The notes under the pieces were generated by a model. The model had not been told where the DNA came from. It did no database searches and saw nothing but the letters and a program-made list of their open reading frames with translations. 64,000 nt of DNA from DASRHT01 sp035293765. Lineage in GTDB: Bacteria; Chloroflexota; Ktedonobacteria; Ktedonobacterales; Ktedonobacteraceae. Shown here piece after piece: positions 1-9,151 of this stretch; the stretch's first letter is position 1; the number at the start of each line of letters is the position of its first letter. Where the stretch lies: NCBI GenBank assembly GCA_035293765.1, contig DATGMF010000047.1, positions 28,060 to 92,059 of the forward strand, given 5' to 3'. Both the position numbers and the translations under genes were made by a program.

Positions 1-117
1 TTACTCAACCAAACATCAAAAGCTCATCTTGCGCTGATGGACAACGTACTCTGACTTCTTTTTACAACGTCGCCTCGCAAGATGCAAGCTCCTCATTTGC
101 CGCTTTGCCGAGTGTAA

Positions 118-999
118 CTACTCCGAGAAGGTCACATTTCTTATAGCCGTGTGAGCGAGAAGTTGTTGTCCGTTCTTCCACAGTAGTTTCTGGCGGACTT
201 CCGGCTTAAACTCGATCTTGACCGTCTCGAAGTCCTTCAGCCAGCGTTGTGGCGTGATAAACGGGTAGTCCGAGCCGAAGAGGAAGCGATCCTGCAAGCG
301 GGTTGCTGCTTCCTGGAGCAGGCTTTCGGGAATATATTTGGGGGACCAGCCGGAGAGGTCGTTGTAAATATTGGTTTTGTGCTGCATGGCGGCTATCATC
401 TCCTCGTGCCAGGGCCAGGAGGGATGTGCGCCAATGATAGTGAGGCCCGGGAAGTCGGCGGCCAGCGCATCAAGGTAAATAGGGCGCGTATGATCGAGCT
501 TAATGCCCATGCCGCCAGGAGTTCCTGCCCCCAGACCATTGGTGCCTGTGTGGAAGAGAGCCGGTATACCCAGTTCCTGGATCTTTTCCATTAACGGGTA
601 AAACGCGGGATCATTCGGGTAGAAAGATTGCACGCCTGGATGGAATTTTGCTCCTGCAAGACCCAGGTCCTTGACGGCACGCTCTATCTCTTTGACGGCG
701 GCTTTCCCCTTGTGTGGGTCCACGCTGGCAAAGCCAATAAATTGATGGGGGTAGCGTTCCACTATGGCTGCGATATAATCATTACCCAGCGGTGGCAGCC
801 CTGTCGCGGTCTCGGCGTCCCAGGCCAGCAAAACGCCGATCATATCTAAGGCGGCGTAGTCGGCGGCGATCTGTTCTATGTCTTTCAGCTTCACTTCTGT
901 GCGAAAGAAGCGTTCGGCAGCCCGGGCGTAGGGGCCAAGCGTGACCTGCATAAATTCGGTTGTGGGTAGATGGACGTGAAAATCGATTGCACGCGGCAT
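118..999 (-). CDS. Amidohydrolase family 2 (TIM-barrel metal hydrolase or decarboxylase)
   Basis: The 293-residue protein starts with an HxH metal-binding motif (His8 and His10 in DFHVH). Later it shows FHTGTN, GAHPSW and the C-terminal FGSDYPF motif, the usual order of metal ligands in amidohydrolase-2 (PF04909) proteins. Members hydrolyse or decarboxylate small cyclic or aromatic acids in the cytoplasm; the substrate here cannot be read. The ATG at 999 is preferred because a GGAGG lies about 6 bases before it. A longer frame up to 1050 has no better ribosome site. It is transcribed away from the coiled-coil gene at 1141, and a strong promoter for that gene lies in the gap. Confidence 0.85.
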   Translation of the reverse strand: MPRAIDFHVHLPTTEFMQVTLGPYARAAERFFRTEVKLKDIEQIAADYAALDMIGVLLAWDAETATGLPPLGNDYIAAIVERYPHQFIGFASVDPHKGKAAVKEIERAVKDLGLAGAKFHPGVQSFYPNDPAFYPLMEKIQELGIPALFHTGTNGLGAGTPGGMGIKLDHTRPIYLDALAADFPGLTIIGAHPSWPWHEEMIAAMQHKTNIYNDLSGWSPKYIPESLLQEAATRLQDRFLFGSDYPFITPQRWLKDFETVKIEFKPEVRQKLLWKNGQQLLAHTAIRNVTFSE

Positions 1000-1043
1000 A
1001 ATATTCCTCCGGTAGCCAACTTGGGCGTAATTGTGCGTGTACA

Positions 1044-1071
1044 TTGACACGGTTTAATGCTATTCTATACT
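1044..1071 (+). promoter_or_regulatory. Sigma-70-type promoter TTGACA-N16-TATACT
   Basis: A perfect -35 hexamer at 1044-1049 is followed by 16 bases and TATACT at 1066-1071. Transcription would start near 1078, giving a leader of about 60 bases to the gene at 1141. The -35 lies beside the 5' region of the divergent amidohydrolase gene. Confidence 0.6.
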
Positions 1072-1140
1072 ATAGTGCTACCAGGCATCATACGTTAACG
1101 CGGGGCACTAGCGCAAGAAGAAGGGGCACAGGTGTAAAAG

Positions 1141-1764
1141 ATGTCATTTACTCAGGACGAACTGCAATCGTTTAACGCCATTCTAGAACAGCGGCTCGCA
1201 ATTCACCGCCAGGAGCTGGAATATACCTTTGACCGGCGTCTGCGTATGCTTACACACGAGTTTGAGCAGCAACTGATTGCCACGCAGCACTACCTGATGA
1301 GCGCCCTGCCCCAGCGAGTATTGGAATTGCAACCGGAGCGAAAAGGAGTGGCACAACCAGATTCTCAGGCATTGATCAAAGAGGGGGAACGGCAAAAGCA
1401 GCAAGTTGTAGATCTGGTCGAGAGTGCTCTGGCTAACCACCTGCTGGCGATTGAACGGCTGATTCAGCAACACCCTGAAGCGTCCACGACCGATCTTATA
1501 CCAGCGCATATCCCTGAAAATTTCCCCGATTTGAATGCTATCGAGATCCAGGCGGAGATCCCCTGGAATGAACTGGCTGATGTGATAGAGAAAGCGTTAG
1601 ATGAGCGCCTGACCCCATTGAACGAAGCGATCAAATCATCCTTACAAAATATGGAACAATACCTGCAGGCCCAACTGCAAAATTTGCAACGTGAGCTGAG
1701 CCATCAGCAACCCTCCAATGGCAAAGCTGACTATGAGCTCTCACTGCCGAAAGATCAAGAATAG
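1141..1764 (+). CDS. Coiled-coil protein of unknown function
   Basis: I do not recognise a family. The 207-residue product is very rich in Gln, Glu and Leu, with long heptad-like stretches: residues about 8-60, 75-105, and the C-terminal third from about residue 155 to 190. There is no signal peptide, membrane segment or cysteine. It is probably a cytoplasmic helical or coiled-coil scaffold. It has its own strong promoter just upstream and a hairpin downstream at 1793-1827, so it is likely monocistronic. The start is the first ATG, with a weak AGGTG about 7 bases before it. Confidence 0.6.
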   Translation: MSFTQDELQSFNAILEQRLAIHRQELEYTFDRRLRMLTHEFEQQLIATQHYLMSALPQRVLELQPERKGVAQPDSQALIKEGERQKQQVVDLVESALANHLLAIERLIQQHPEASTTDLIPAHIPENFPDLNAIEIQAEIPWNELADVIEKALDERLTPLNEAIKSSLQNMEQYLQAQLQNLQRELSHQQPSNGKADYELSLPKDQE

Positions 1765-1792
1765 CACTCATGCAGCCTTATTAAGAAGACGA

Positions 1793-1827
1793 GGTCCGGC
1801 TCAGCAACCCTATTGCCGAGCCGGACC
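1793..1827. terminator. Hairpin between convergent genes
   Basis: A perfect 10-bp stem (1793-1802 with 1818-1827) closes a 15-base loop between the coiled-coil gene and the convergent MFS gene. The minus-strand side is followed by a T-rich stretch, so it best fits termination of the MFS transcript, possibly in both directions. Confidence 0.6.
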
Positions 1828-1838
1828 ATATGTTCATT

Positions 1839-3188
1839 CTAGCCCTGCTGTTGAGCAAGAACTGCAATGCGCCCGCGTGCTGGTTTCCAGTAACCCGACG
1901 CTACAAAAATCGTGGGAAGGAAAACCACCAGACCCCCAATACATACCCACCACCAGGTTGCCCACTGCGACCCGTTTGCCTGATTGCTCACAACGAACGA
2001 GAACGCCAGCGTAGAGAGCACAACAACGAGACGCAGGATGAAGCCTTCGACGGCCAGGCCCGTGGCGACAAGGGCTGGATTGATATCCTCAACGGTTTCT
2101 GTGTATGCCGCCATCCAGGTCACATACCCGATGGCGATGGTGATGCCGAAGAGGCTGAGAAAGATCGTCATTAAGCCATTACTGGTTGGTACTCCGATGC
2201 GGCTGAGGAAAAGCCAGGTGACGACGATAGTGCTCAGGCCACCAAAAAGCATAAACGGTTTCCGTACCAGGATGCGGTCGGAGAAAAAGCCCACCAGGAT
2301 GGCTGCAACGACGTTGACAACCCAGAAGACGCTAACCAATCCATTGGCCTGGGCTAGAGGAATCTTGAAAATGCTGTTCAGATACAGTGGGAAGAAGCCT
2401 ACTGCCGCGTAGTAGATAAGCAAATAGACGCTAATCCCGAAGGCGCTAATGAGTAGCCGGGGGTGAAGCATCTGCCGCCAGGGGTGGTCGGTGGCGTGCT
2501 CAACGTCAATCGTGGACGCGCGGCTTTCGATCAGATCTTTTTCCTTCAAAGAGTTCATGATCTGGTCACGCATGCCTGGGGAGAGTTCGCGCATAAAAAG
2601 AAAACACAGCAGGAAAACGATCAGCCCGGCTATGCCTGCAAAGACATATTGGGACTGCCAGGAGCCGTATATGGGTAGAGTGTTTTTGGCTGTAACGGTC
2701 GCCAGGACACTGCCACCCACGGGACCGACTGTCCAGAAGCCCATCGCCAGTGCTCGTCCAAAGCGCGGGGAGAAGTCTCGTACCAGCGCAGGTGTGGCGA
2801 CCAGAATGATGCCCTCGATAAAGCCCAGCACCACGACCAGCGCAAAGAAAGCCCATAATGTGTTGGTGAGTGAGATCGCCAGCGTCCCAAGCGCGGTGAG
2901 CAATAGGCCGTAGACGATGAGGTTGCTGCGCCCGACGCGGTCTGAGAGGCTGCCAAAAATTGCTGATACCGCTCCAATAAGATTACCAAGCAGAAGGAGA
3001 CGGGTGTAGGTCGAGAGGTCAAGGCTGAAGGAACGTAAAACGAGAGGCGCTACAGAGGGGAGGACATACGACTCGTAGTAGAGGATGATCGTGGCGATGA
3101 CTGCTAATGCGAGATACCAGATACGCCAGGCATTGCTGGGATAGTGTTCAAGGACACGATGTCTGACGCCAATTTGTAGGGTGCTCAT
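1839..3188 (-). CDS. Major facilitator superfamily transporter
   Basis: The 449-residue protein has about twelve hydrophobic segments and the MFS signature between TM2 and TM3 (GSLSDRVGRSN). A charged central loop (about residues 205-235) separates the two six-helix halves. It is an inner-membrane secondary transporter of sugar, organic-acid or drug type; the substrate is not predictable. The open frame begins with an in-frame TTG one codon earlier, but the ATG at 3188 has the better spacing (7 bases) from AAGGAGG. A 7+7 bp inverted repeat lies 28-43 bases upstream of the start and may be a repressor site. The neighbouring UvrA-like drug-resistance-type gene hints at an export role, but this is inference. 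Confidence 0.85.
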   Translation of the reverse strand: MSTLQIGVRHRVLEHYPSNAWRIWYLALAVIATIILYYESYVLPSVAPLVLRSFSLDLSTYTRLLLLGNLIGAVSAIFGSLSDRVGRSNLIVYGLLLTALGTLAISLTNTLWAFFALVVVLGFIEGIILVATPALVRDFSPRFGRALAMGFWTVGPVGGSVLATVTAKNTLPIYGSWQSQYVFAGIAGLIVFLLCFLFMRELSPGMRDQIMNSLKEKDLIESRASTIDVEHATDHPWRQMLHPRLLISAFGISVYLLIYYAAVGFFPLYLNSIFKIPLAQANGLVSVFWVVNVVAAILVGFFSDRILVRKPFMLFGGLSTIVVTWLFLSRIGVPTSNGLMTIFLSLFGITIAIGYVTWMAAYTETVEDINPALVATGLAVEGFILRLVVVLSTLAFSFVVSNQANGSQWATWWWVCIGGLVVFLPTIFVASGYWKPARGRIAVLAQQQG

Positions 3189-3215
3189 CAAAAAACCTCC
3201 TTGCAGATGGTTACG

Positions 3216-3231
3216 TGTACAGCCCTGTACA
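3216..3231. promoter_or_regulatory. Inverted repeat upstream of the MFS gene, candidate operator
   Basis: TGTACAG and CTGTACA form perfect 7-bp arms separated by CC. The site lies 28 bases upstream of the MFS start codon, where a repressor would block transcription. The regulator is unknown. Confidence 0.4.
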
Positions 3232-3356
3232 AATGTGTTCGTGAAACGAGCCTAAGAGGAACGCTAATAAGTGCTATAAAGGAGGGGACTCAAATAGTGT
3301 CCCCTTCCACTATAACTCGTTCCAGCACGAAACGTCAATGAGTGACCGATGAGCCA

Positions 3357-4606
3357 TTACTTTATTTCCCTCAAACCCTCACCGGTATACGAACCAGGGG
3401 TGCGTACGATCTGTTCGGGAGTGCCTTCAGCGATCAGTTTACCACCCGCCGCGCCGCCCTCCGGTCCCAGGTCGATCACCCAATCAGCTACCTTGACCAG
3501 TTCCAGATTATGCTCGACTACCAGCACGCTATTGCCTGCATCCACCAGCCGTTGCAGCACTCCCAGCAAACGGGCCGTATCGGCCAGGTGCAGGCCGGTG
3601 GTGGGTTCATCGAGTAAGTACAGCGTGCGACCGGTACCGCGACGGCCCAGCTCTCGCAGTCGGGACAGGTCTGCGTGACCAGGAACTCTTCCAGCTTGTC
3701 GCGGTAATCGGCCTCATTGGCATGTTCATGGAGATGTTGAGCGTAGCGACGTAGAATGCTGGTAGCAATGCCTTCGAAGCGTCCCCGGCGGACAGCGGTT
3801 GGCGGTTCGACGCCTGGGAAGTGGCGGCGAAAAAGCGGGCTCTCCACGCCAAAAAACAACAGGTCGCGTTGTGGCTGAGTGTAGTCTTTAATCGGAGCAG
3901 CGAGATCGAATTCAAACCCATAATGGGTAGCGGCAGCCTGTAGGATGGAGGTGTTGTAGTTGCTGTAAAAGTGATCCCAGCCGACGATGGCGCCCTCTGC
4001 AATACTCTTTTGCTCGTCAACCAGGCGCTGGATGTTGGCCCGGCGGGTGACGCCTAATCCGGTACAGGTTGGACAGGCTCCGGCGGGTTTATTAAAAGAA
4101 AAATGAGCCATGCTGATCTCTGGAATTGGCGCGTCACAATGTGGACAGGGAAAGGTCTCCTCAGGAGTGGAGGCATCGCCGTTTGTGCTGGCTTCGCTCT
4201 CCCATTCCGCGTTGGCCGCATTGAAGGAGGGCGGGACGTCTTTGCCACAGGTCGGACAGGGCCGATGCCCCAGGCGAGCAAACAGCACGCGCAGATAGGT
4301 ATAGATATCGGTAGTGGTGCCGACCGTAGAACGTGGGCTGTGATTGGTAAGATGCTGGTCTATGCTGACAGACGGAGAAAGTCCGGTAATAGCATCGACC
4401 GGAGGTCTGGTCAGCCCAAAGGGAACCATGCCGAGCGCTTCCAGGTACTGGCGCTGACCTTCTTTATTCAGGATGTCGAACCCCAGGGTGGATTTACCCG
4501 AACCGGATAGACCGGTCAGGACAACGAACTGATTCTTAGGGATCGTAAGCGTGATATTTTTCAAATTATGCAGCCGGGCGCCGCGAATAGTAATCTGAGC
4601 AGTCAT
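3357..4606 (-). pseudogene. UvrA-like ABC ATPase gene with internal deletion and frameshift
   Basis: The N-terminal half reads as a class of UvrA-like proteins: Walker A GLSGSGKST near residue 31, the TTTDIYTYLRVLFARLG segment, zinc-type CPTC and CPHC motifs, and CPTCTGLG. The frame is intact to TCPDC near base 3660. There it joins, out of frame, the C-terminal piece with GRTLYLLDEPTTGLH, VVEHNL and DLGPEGG. In intact homologues these segments are separated by the second Walker A and the LSGGEAQR signature. So several hundred residues have been lost at the junction, and the total length of 1250 bases is not a multiple of three. The start at 4606 has AGGAGG 4 bases upstream. A functional ATPase is not expected. 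Confidence 0.85.
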
Positions 4607-4708
4607 GTAACCTCCTGGGTAGAGAAACTGGAGATGATGTACTATCGTCATAGTTATTCTATAACCCTGGTGTGGATAGGGAGGGTTTTGGTCATTGCGA
4701 TGGCAAGA

Positions 4709-5071
4709 TCAGCAATTTTCGGCGGCCTGTTTTTGGATCATCTCTTCAATCAGGACGATGATTGTATGGGCGCGCTCTGCTTGCACAAGTGCCAGGTGAG
4801 TGTGGGCAAGCGCCAGCGCACCTCTCAGATCGCCGCCGATGGCAGTCTGGACGACATGAATTCCCGAATGATAAATAGCCTTGCCAGGGTACTGGTTGCA
4901 ATAGATCTGGCAAGCCAGGCGCAGGTAATCAAGGTGGCGCTGCGTGAAACGGCGGTAGCCGGACGGGCTGTACTCGACAGGAGGCAAGTAGCCTCGAGCC
5001 ACGTAGCGGCGCACGGTATTGGGATGGACGCCGGCGGCTCTAGCCAGATCGGATGTACGCAAATATTTCAT
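4709..5071 (-). CDS. MerR-type HTH regulator
   Basis: The 120-residue product begins with a winged-helix MerR DNA-binding domain (residues 3-52: SDLARAAGVHPNTVRRYV, then GYRRFTQRHLDYLRLA). A short C-terminal helical tail follows without recognisable metal- or drug-binding motifs. It lies 32 bases downstream of the SDR gene on the same strand and just upstream of the broken UvrA-like gene, so it may once have controlled one of them. A GTTTG-N5-CAAAC repeat lies directly before the start codon and could be an autoregulatory operator. No good ribosome-binding site is visible. Confidence 0.75.
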   Translation of the reverse strand: MKYLRTSDLARAAGVHPNTVRRYVARGYLPPVEYSPSGYRRFTQRHLDYLRLACQIYCNQYPGKAIYHSGIHVVQTAIGGDLRGALALAHTHLALVQAERAHTIIVLIEEMIQKQAAENC

Positions 5072-5086
5072 GTTTGTATCGCAAAC
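5072..5086. promoter_or_regulatory. Short inverted repeat at the merR-type start codon
   Basis: GTTTG and CAAAC are separated by 5 bases directly upstream of the MerR-type ATG. The spacing is plausible for a dimer site, but the arms are short and chance is possible. Confidence 0.25.
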
Positions 5087-5103
5087 GAAGCAAATAGCCG
5101 CTT

Positions 5104-5877
5104 TTACTGTACCGTTAGCCCTCCATCCAGGACAAGGACGGCCCCGGTCATGAACGAAGACTCGTCGCTGGCGAGGAAAACTGCTGCTTGCGCGATCTCC
5201 TCTGGAGTGCCCAGCCGTTTCATGGGAATGACGCTGGCTAATTTATCGCGTGCGCGTTGCGGATCGGGGTGCGTCGAAAGCATAGACTGTACCATCGGGG
5301 TATCGGTAAAGGCCGGTGCAAGGGCGTTGACCCTGATATGATAGCGGGCAAGTTCCAGGGCCGCCGTCCGGGTCAGATGAAGGCATGCAGCCTTCGAGGA
5401 GGCGTAAGCAGCAGTGCCGGGGTTGCCGATAATGCCAGCGATGCTCGCGGTATTGATAATTGAGCCGCCCTCGCCCGACTTGATCATGGCAGCCGCTCCG
5501 TATTTGATGCCCAGAAAGACGCCTTTACTATTGAGCGCAAAGACCCGTTCCCATTCCTGCTCGTCCAGTTCAAGGATCGAGGTACGCCTCTCACCGGTGC
5601 CGGCATTATTGCACAGAACGGTCAGCTTGCCAAAGCGGTCGAGCGTGGCCTGAACAGCCGCGGCCACATCCTGCGCAACGGTGGCATTGAGGGAAACCGC
5701 CAGAGCCGTTCCTCCTTGCTCTTCAATCATGCGCACCGTTTCCGCATTGCTTTGCGCATTGAGGTCGCCAGCTACCACGCGGGCGCCTTCACGGGCGAAG
5801 TGCAGCGCCATCATGCGTCCAATCCCACTCCCCGCTCCCGTAATTAGAGCAACCTTGCCTTCGAGTCTTTGTGACAT
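5104..5877 (-). CDS. Short-chain dehydrogenase/reductase (SDR)
   Basis: This is a classical SDR of 257 residues. It has the cofactor motif TGAGSGIG at 13-20, NNAG at 90-93, the catalytic serine in INTAS (Ser145), and Tyr158 and Lys162 of YASSK. The C-terminal FLASDESSFMTGAVLVLDGG is typical of the FabG-like branch. Asp38 after the second strand (VAGDLN) favours NAD(H). It reduces or oxidises a hydroxyl/keto substrate that cannot be specified. The ATG at 5877 follows an AAAGGCGG about 9 bases upstream; an in-frame ATG eight codons earlier is less well placed. The MerR-type gene follows on the same strand. Confidence 0.9.
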   Translation of the reverse strand: MSQRLEGKVALITGAGSGIGRMMALHFAREGARVVAGDLNAQSNAETVRMIEEQGGTALAVSLNATVAQDVAAAVQATLDRFGKLTVLCNNAGTGERRTSILELDEQEWERVFALNSKGVFLGIKYGAAAMIKSGEGGSIINTASIAGIIGNPGTAAYASSKAACLHLTRTAALELARYHIRVNALAPAFTDTPMVQSMLSTHPDPQRARDKLASVIPMKRLGTPEEIAQAAVFLASDESSFMTGAVLVLDGGLTVQ

Positions 5878-6030
5878 GATCGATTGACCGCCTTTCTGCA
5901 TTATTTCTCTTTAGCCTTTCCTCTATCTGCCCATAACCGCGCTCTCACGCGGCTGCTAAAAGCTGCATTATGGCCTCTCGCGGTTTCAGTGTACAAGATC
6001 AGCCTTATTTTTGCAAATCAAGCCTTTTAG

Positions 6031-6435
6031 AAAGCGGACCTCAATGAACTGGACCTGGCCGATAGCAATCTGAGCGGAGCGGACCTGAGCAGAGCCAATC
6101 TGAGCGGAACTCAACTCGGAGGAGCGATCCTCAGCAAAACAGATATAAGTTGGGCCAGCCTCGACGGGGCTGACTTGAGCGAGGTCGATCTCAGTGGCGC
6201 CGATCTGAGCGGTACTGATCTAAGCGGTGCCACGCTGACAGATGCAAATCTAACCGGAGCCAGTCTCGGCCAGACGGTCCTTATCGACGCCGATTTCACC
6301 GGGGCGAATCTCAGCCAGGCTGACCTGAGTGAGGCGGATACGACCGGCGCGTTTTTTCGCGGGGCAGACCTGAGAGCCACGATTATCAGCCAGGAGCAGC
6401 TTAATAAAGCGAGCACGCCTGATGAGCTGCCGTAA
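6031..6435 (+). pseudogene. Pentapeptide-repeat gene, 5'-truncated remnant
   Basis: From a TAG at 6028 to the stop at 6435 the frame encodes uninterrupted A(D/N)LxG-type repeats (for example SGADLSRANLSGTQL and SGADLSGTDL), which form a right-handed quadrilateral beta-helix. No ATG, GTG or TTG with a ribosome site opens the repeat region. The first ATG, at 6175, sits in the middle of the repeats and has no Shine-Dalgarno. About nine full coils precede the C-terminal cap (IISQEQLNKA). The simplest reading is loss of the 5' end. An unusual start codon is possible. Pentapeptide genes of this type have no reliably predictable role. Confidence 0.6.
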
Positions 6436-6467
6436 AAAGGGGAACTCTGACAGCGTCTGCACAAACG

Positions 6468-6503
6468 AGAGTGGCGAAAGTGAGCATCTTTTTTCGCCAC
6501 TCT
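6468..6503. terminator. 12-bp hairpin between convergent genes
   Basis: AGAGTGGCGAAA (6468-6479) pairs perfectly with 6492-6503 around a 12-base loop. It sits between the pentapeptide remnant and the convergent ornithine cyclodeaminase-like gene and probably ends both transcripts. Confidence 0.6.
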
Positions 6504-6562
6504 GATTGCTGTCCAAATGGGTCTCTGGCAACGATATCCAATGTGCTGAGAGAGTAAGAAAA

Positions 6563-7612
6563 CTAGCGCGGCAGCCACGTCCCGATGCCAAGCTCCTGGC
6601 CTTTGCGATAAACCATTGTGGCGAGGGCGATATCTTCGATAGCGAGCCCAAATGGGTTGACCAGCACGATGTCGCTGTCTTGACGTCGCCCCACTTTCGC
6701 TCCCGAAACAATGTCGCCTAGCTGGGCATCGATTTTGCGTCGTTCGCCGCTGACTGGCTCGCCTGGCTCATCGGGACCGATGATTTGTCCCTTCCGGTAC
6801 ATCCTGCCAATCAAGCGCCTGGGATCGTTTTTGACCAGGTTCCAGTCATCGACGATAACGCTGCTAGCCTGAAAAACAACGTCAGGCAAGGGATCGTCAA
6901 GCGAGATATTGACCAGCAACGAGCCGGGTTGTAGCCATGAGAAGGGAATATAGCCCTCAGTAGTGGTAGTAACGGGAATGATAATCTGGGCCGAGCGAAT
7001 CGCCTCTTCTGCCGTCGAGGCGGCTTGCAGCTCTACGTTATGCATCTGAAGGGTAGCAGCCAGTTCGCTTTGTAACGCTTGAATCCTTGCCTTGTCAAGA
7101 TCAAATATTTTGATAAGTTGTAGTTGAGGGACCCTTTTTGCCAATAGTTGGATATGGGCGGCAGCCAATGCTCCTGCCCCTATAACGGCGGCGCAGGAAA
7201 CGTCCGGCCCTTTGAGGATATCTATGGAGAGCGCGCTGACACTGGCCGTACGCAGGCTGGAGATATAGGCTCCCTCCATGATACACATAACGCGAGCCGA
7301 AATGTTGTCGTAGAGTAAGGTCACGCCGCTGGCTCTTGGTAAGCCTCGTTCAGGATTATGGATATTGCCATTGATAATCTTCGTCCCCGCCATGCCCAGT
7401 GAACCACCGACGTATGCAGGCATGCTCAGGTTTCTCACCGACTCGTTCTTTTGATTAACCCAGGGAAGATAGGCTTCGTCCGGCAGCACCGTCTGGTTCG
7501 TATGGTGCATCTCAAAAACAGTGCGTATTACAGCGACGCTATCAATGTCCTGGCATATCTTCTCCACTTCGCTCCTGCAAAGATAGAGAATGCCATCTTC
7601 ATCATGATGCAT
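6563..7612 (-). CDS. Ornithine cyclodeaminase / mu-crystallin family dehydrogenase
   Basis: The 349-residue protein has the OCD/mu-crystallin architecture. The N-terminal substrate half contains KIINGNIHNPERGLPRASG and the glycine-rich Rossmann segment reads AAVIGAGALAAAHI (about residues 142-155). The family includes ornithine cyclodeaminase, alanine dehydrogenase of archaea, and SbnB-type enzymes that make 2,3-diaminopropionate with NAD. The extended N-terminus (ILYLCRSEVEKICQDID) and overall length resemble the SbnB group more than short OCDs, but no SbnA partner is nearby. A GAGG about 7 bases before the ATG supports the start. It is probably monocistronic. Confidence 0.8.
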   Translation of the reverse strand: MHHDEDGILYLCRSEVEKICQDIDSVAVIRTVFEMHHTNQTVLPDEAYLPWVNQKNESVRNLSMPAYVGGSLGMAGTKIINGNIHNPERGLPRASGVTLLYDNISARVMCIMEGAYISSLRTASVSALSIDILKGPDVSCAAVIGAGALAAAHIQLLAKRVPQLQLIKIFDLDKARIQALQSELAATLQMHNVELQAASTAEEAIRSAQIIIPVTTTTEGYIPFSWLQPGSLLVNISLDDPLPDVVFQASSVIVDDWNLVKNDPRRLIGRMYRKGQIIGPDEPGEPVSGERRKIDAQLGDIVSGAKVGRRQDSDIVLVNPFGLAIEDIALATMVYRKGQELGIGTWLPR

Positions 7613-7864
7613 TAAATACCTCTACTCTTTATATACTGACTACAATAAATGGCCTTCCGCCGCCTCAGCCGGATAATTCAAGCAAAAGGCAAGCGGATTG
7701 TCTCAAGCTGCCCACGATAGGTACCCAGATTACAGCAACACTATCGTAATCAACATTATGGCATATTATCGGCAATGTCAATATTTGGATTCAACAAAAG
7801 CGAGTAGCACAATTTGAGCCTGTTCAACAGTTATTGTCTGAAAGGTTGGAGCAAGATAAAAGCT

Positions 7865-9151
7865 TCAATTAGATGATGGTGACTTCTCCATGCTTTTTAG
7901 CGCCGGATTAACCAGAATCGAGAGGGTTGCCATCAGGTAGAGTAGGCCCATGATGAACAGGGTAGTGCGCAGACCGAGCCATGTGACAACGAAGCCGCTT
8001 GCGAGCGTGCCAAGCGGAATGCCTGCCAGTACCGCCGCCCCAAGTGTGCCAAAGACGCGAGCGCGCATCTCAGGCGGCGTGCGTTCTTGTAGCACTGTGC
8101 TAATTAAAGCATTAATAGGAGCAATCGCCAGGCCGGCCAGGGCAAACCAGCCCAGCATGAATGGCAGGATGGGAATGAGCAGCACCCAGAAGCGCAGTGC
8201 TCCGCCAATGGTAAAACCTACGCCAAAAGTTAAACGGCGCGGCAAACGGTGTCCAATCGAGCCAAAAATGATGGTCCCGATGAAGGCCATGCCGCCAGAA
8301 GCTGCGATCAACAGTCCTAGAGGGAGCGCACTATGGAACGTCTGCATAATATAAGCAGGTTCAACAACGGATATGTTGGCATCGTCAAGCAGATTAGTAA
8401 CTACGACAACAATGATGATCGTCAATATAACCGAGTCCCGTATGAGAAAATGTACCCCCTCCCGTAGCAAAGTAAAATAGCTCTGCTGCTCTGCTTTAGC
8501 CGACTCCTGTTTGCTCACCGGCGCTACCTCGGGTACCGTTAGCCCTATCAATAGCGCGGAAAACGCGAATGAGGCCGCGTCAAGCCAGAGGAGATTACTG
8601 GTCCCGATCACTGCAATCAGCACCCCTGCGAGTGGCGCGCCGAAGAATCTTGACACGCGCTGTACGCCATCATCCCAGGCGTTAGCTCGCTCTAACCGCA
8701 TCCGTGCCAGTTTAGCCAGATCCGGCACCATTGCTGAGCGAGCGGTCATGGCCGGTGACTTGAGCAGGCCACCAATGAAGACCAGGAACAGTAACTGCCA
8801 GAATGCCAGACCAATGGTATGATAAAGCAGCGGTACAAGCATCACAGTGATACCGCTAAGCACGTCTCCAATGACGCTGGTCCGTTTGTATCCCAATCGA
8901 TCAACCAGCACACTGCCCAAAAAGCCTGAGAGCACCATCGGCAAAGCCGAGAAAAATCCCGTAATGCCCGCCTGCTTGACGCTTCCCGTTGTCTGCAAAA
9001 CAAACCAGGGAATGGCTAGCAACGTCAACACGTCCCCGATATAGGAGACGACGTTACCGGTGAAGAGCGCGTAGATAGGCCAGGGAGCGTTACGCTGCTC
9101 CTGCAAAAGCGGCGCTGTGGAGCTTTGTTTCTCCTCTATGGAGTTATTCAT
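7865..9151 (-). CDS. MFS transporter (EntS-like branch), coupled to ECF sigma factor
   Basis: The 428-residue protein has about twelve membrane segments. It opens with the WPIYALFTGNVVSYIGDVLTLLAIPWFVL segment typical of the MFS_3 exporters, a branch with enterobactin and macrolide exporters, and carries VDRLGYKRT as the loop-2 motif. Its ATG overlaps the stop codon of the upstream sigma-factor gene (ATGA), so the two are translationally coupled. This suggests that the sigma factor's stimulus and the exported or imported compound belong together. The long hydrophilic N-terminal tail is cytoplasmic. The substrate is unknown. Confidence 0.85.
   Translation of the reverse strand: MNNSIEEKQSSTAPLLQEQRNAPWPIYALFTGNVVSYIGDVLTLLAIPWFVLQTTGSVKQAGITGFFSALPMVLSGFLGSVLVDRLGYKRTSVIGDVLSGITVMLVPLLYHTIGLAFWQLLFLVFIGGLLKSPAMTARSAMVPDLAKLARMRLERANAWDDGVQRVSRFFGAPLAGVLIAVIGTSNLLWLDAASFAFSALLIGLTVPEVAPVSKQESAKAEQQSYFTLLREGVHFLIRDSVILTIIIVVVVTNLLDDANISVVEPAYIMQTFHSALPLGLLIAASGGMAFIGTIIFGSIGHRLPRRLTFGVGFTIGGALRFWVLLIPILPFMLGWFALAGLAIAPINALISTVLQERTPPEMRARVFGTLGAAVLAGIPLGTLASGFVVTWLGLRTTLFIMGLLYLMATLSILVNPALKSMEKSPSSN

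Noticed and set aside
4568..5341. 257-residue plus-strand frame over the UvrA-like, MerR and SDR genes
   Set aside because: It lies antisense to three better-supported genes and has no domain or ribosome-binding site.
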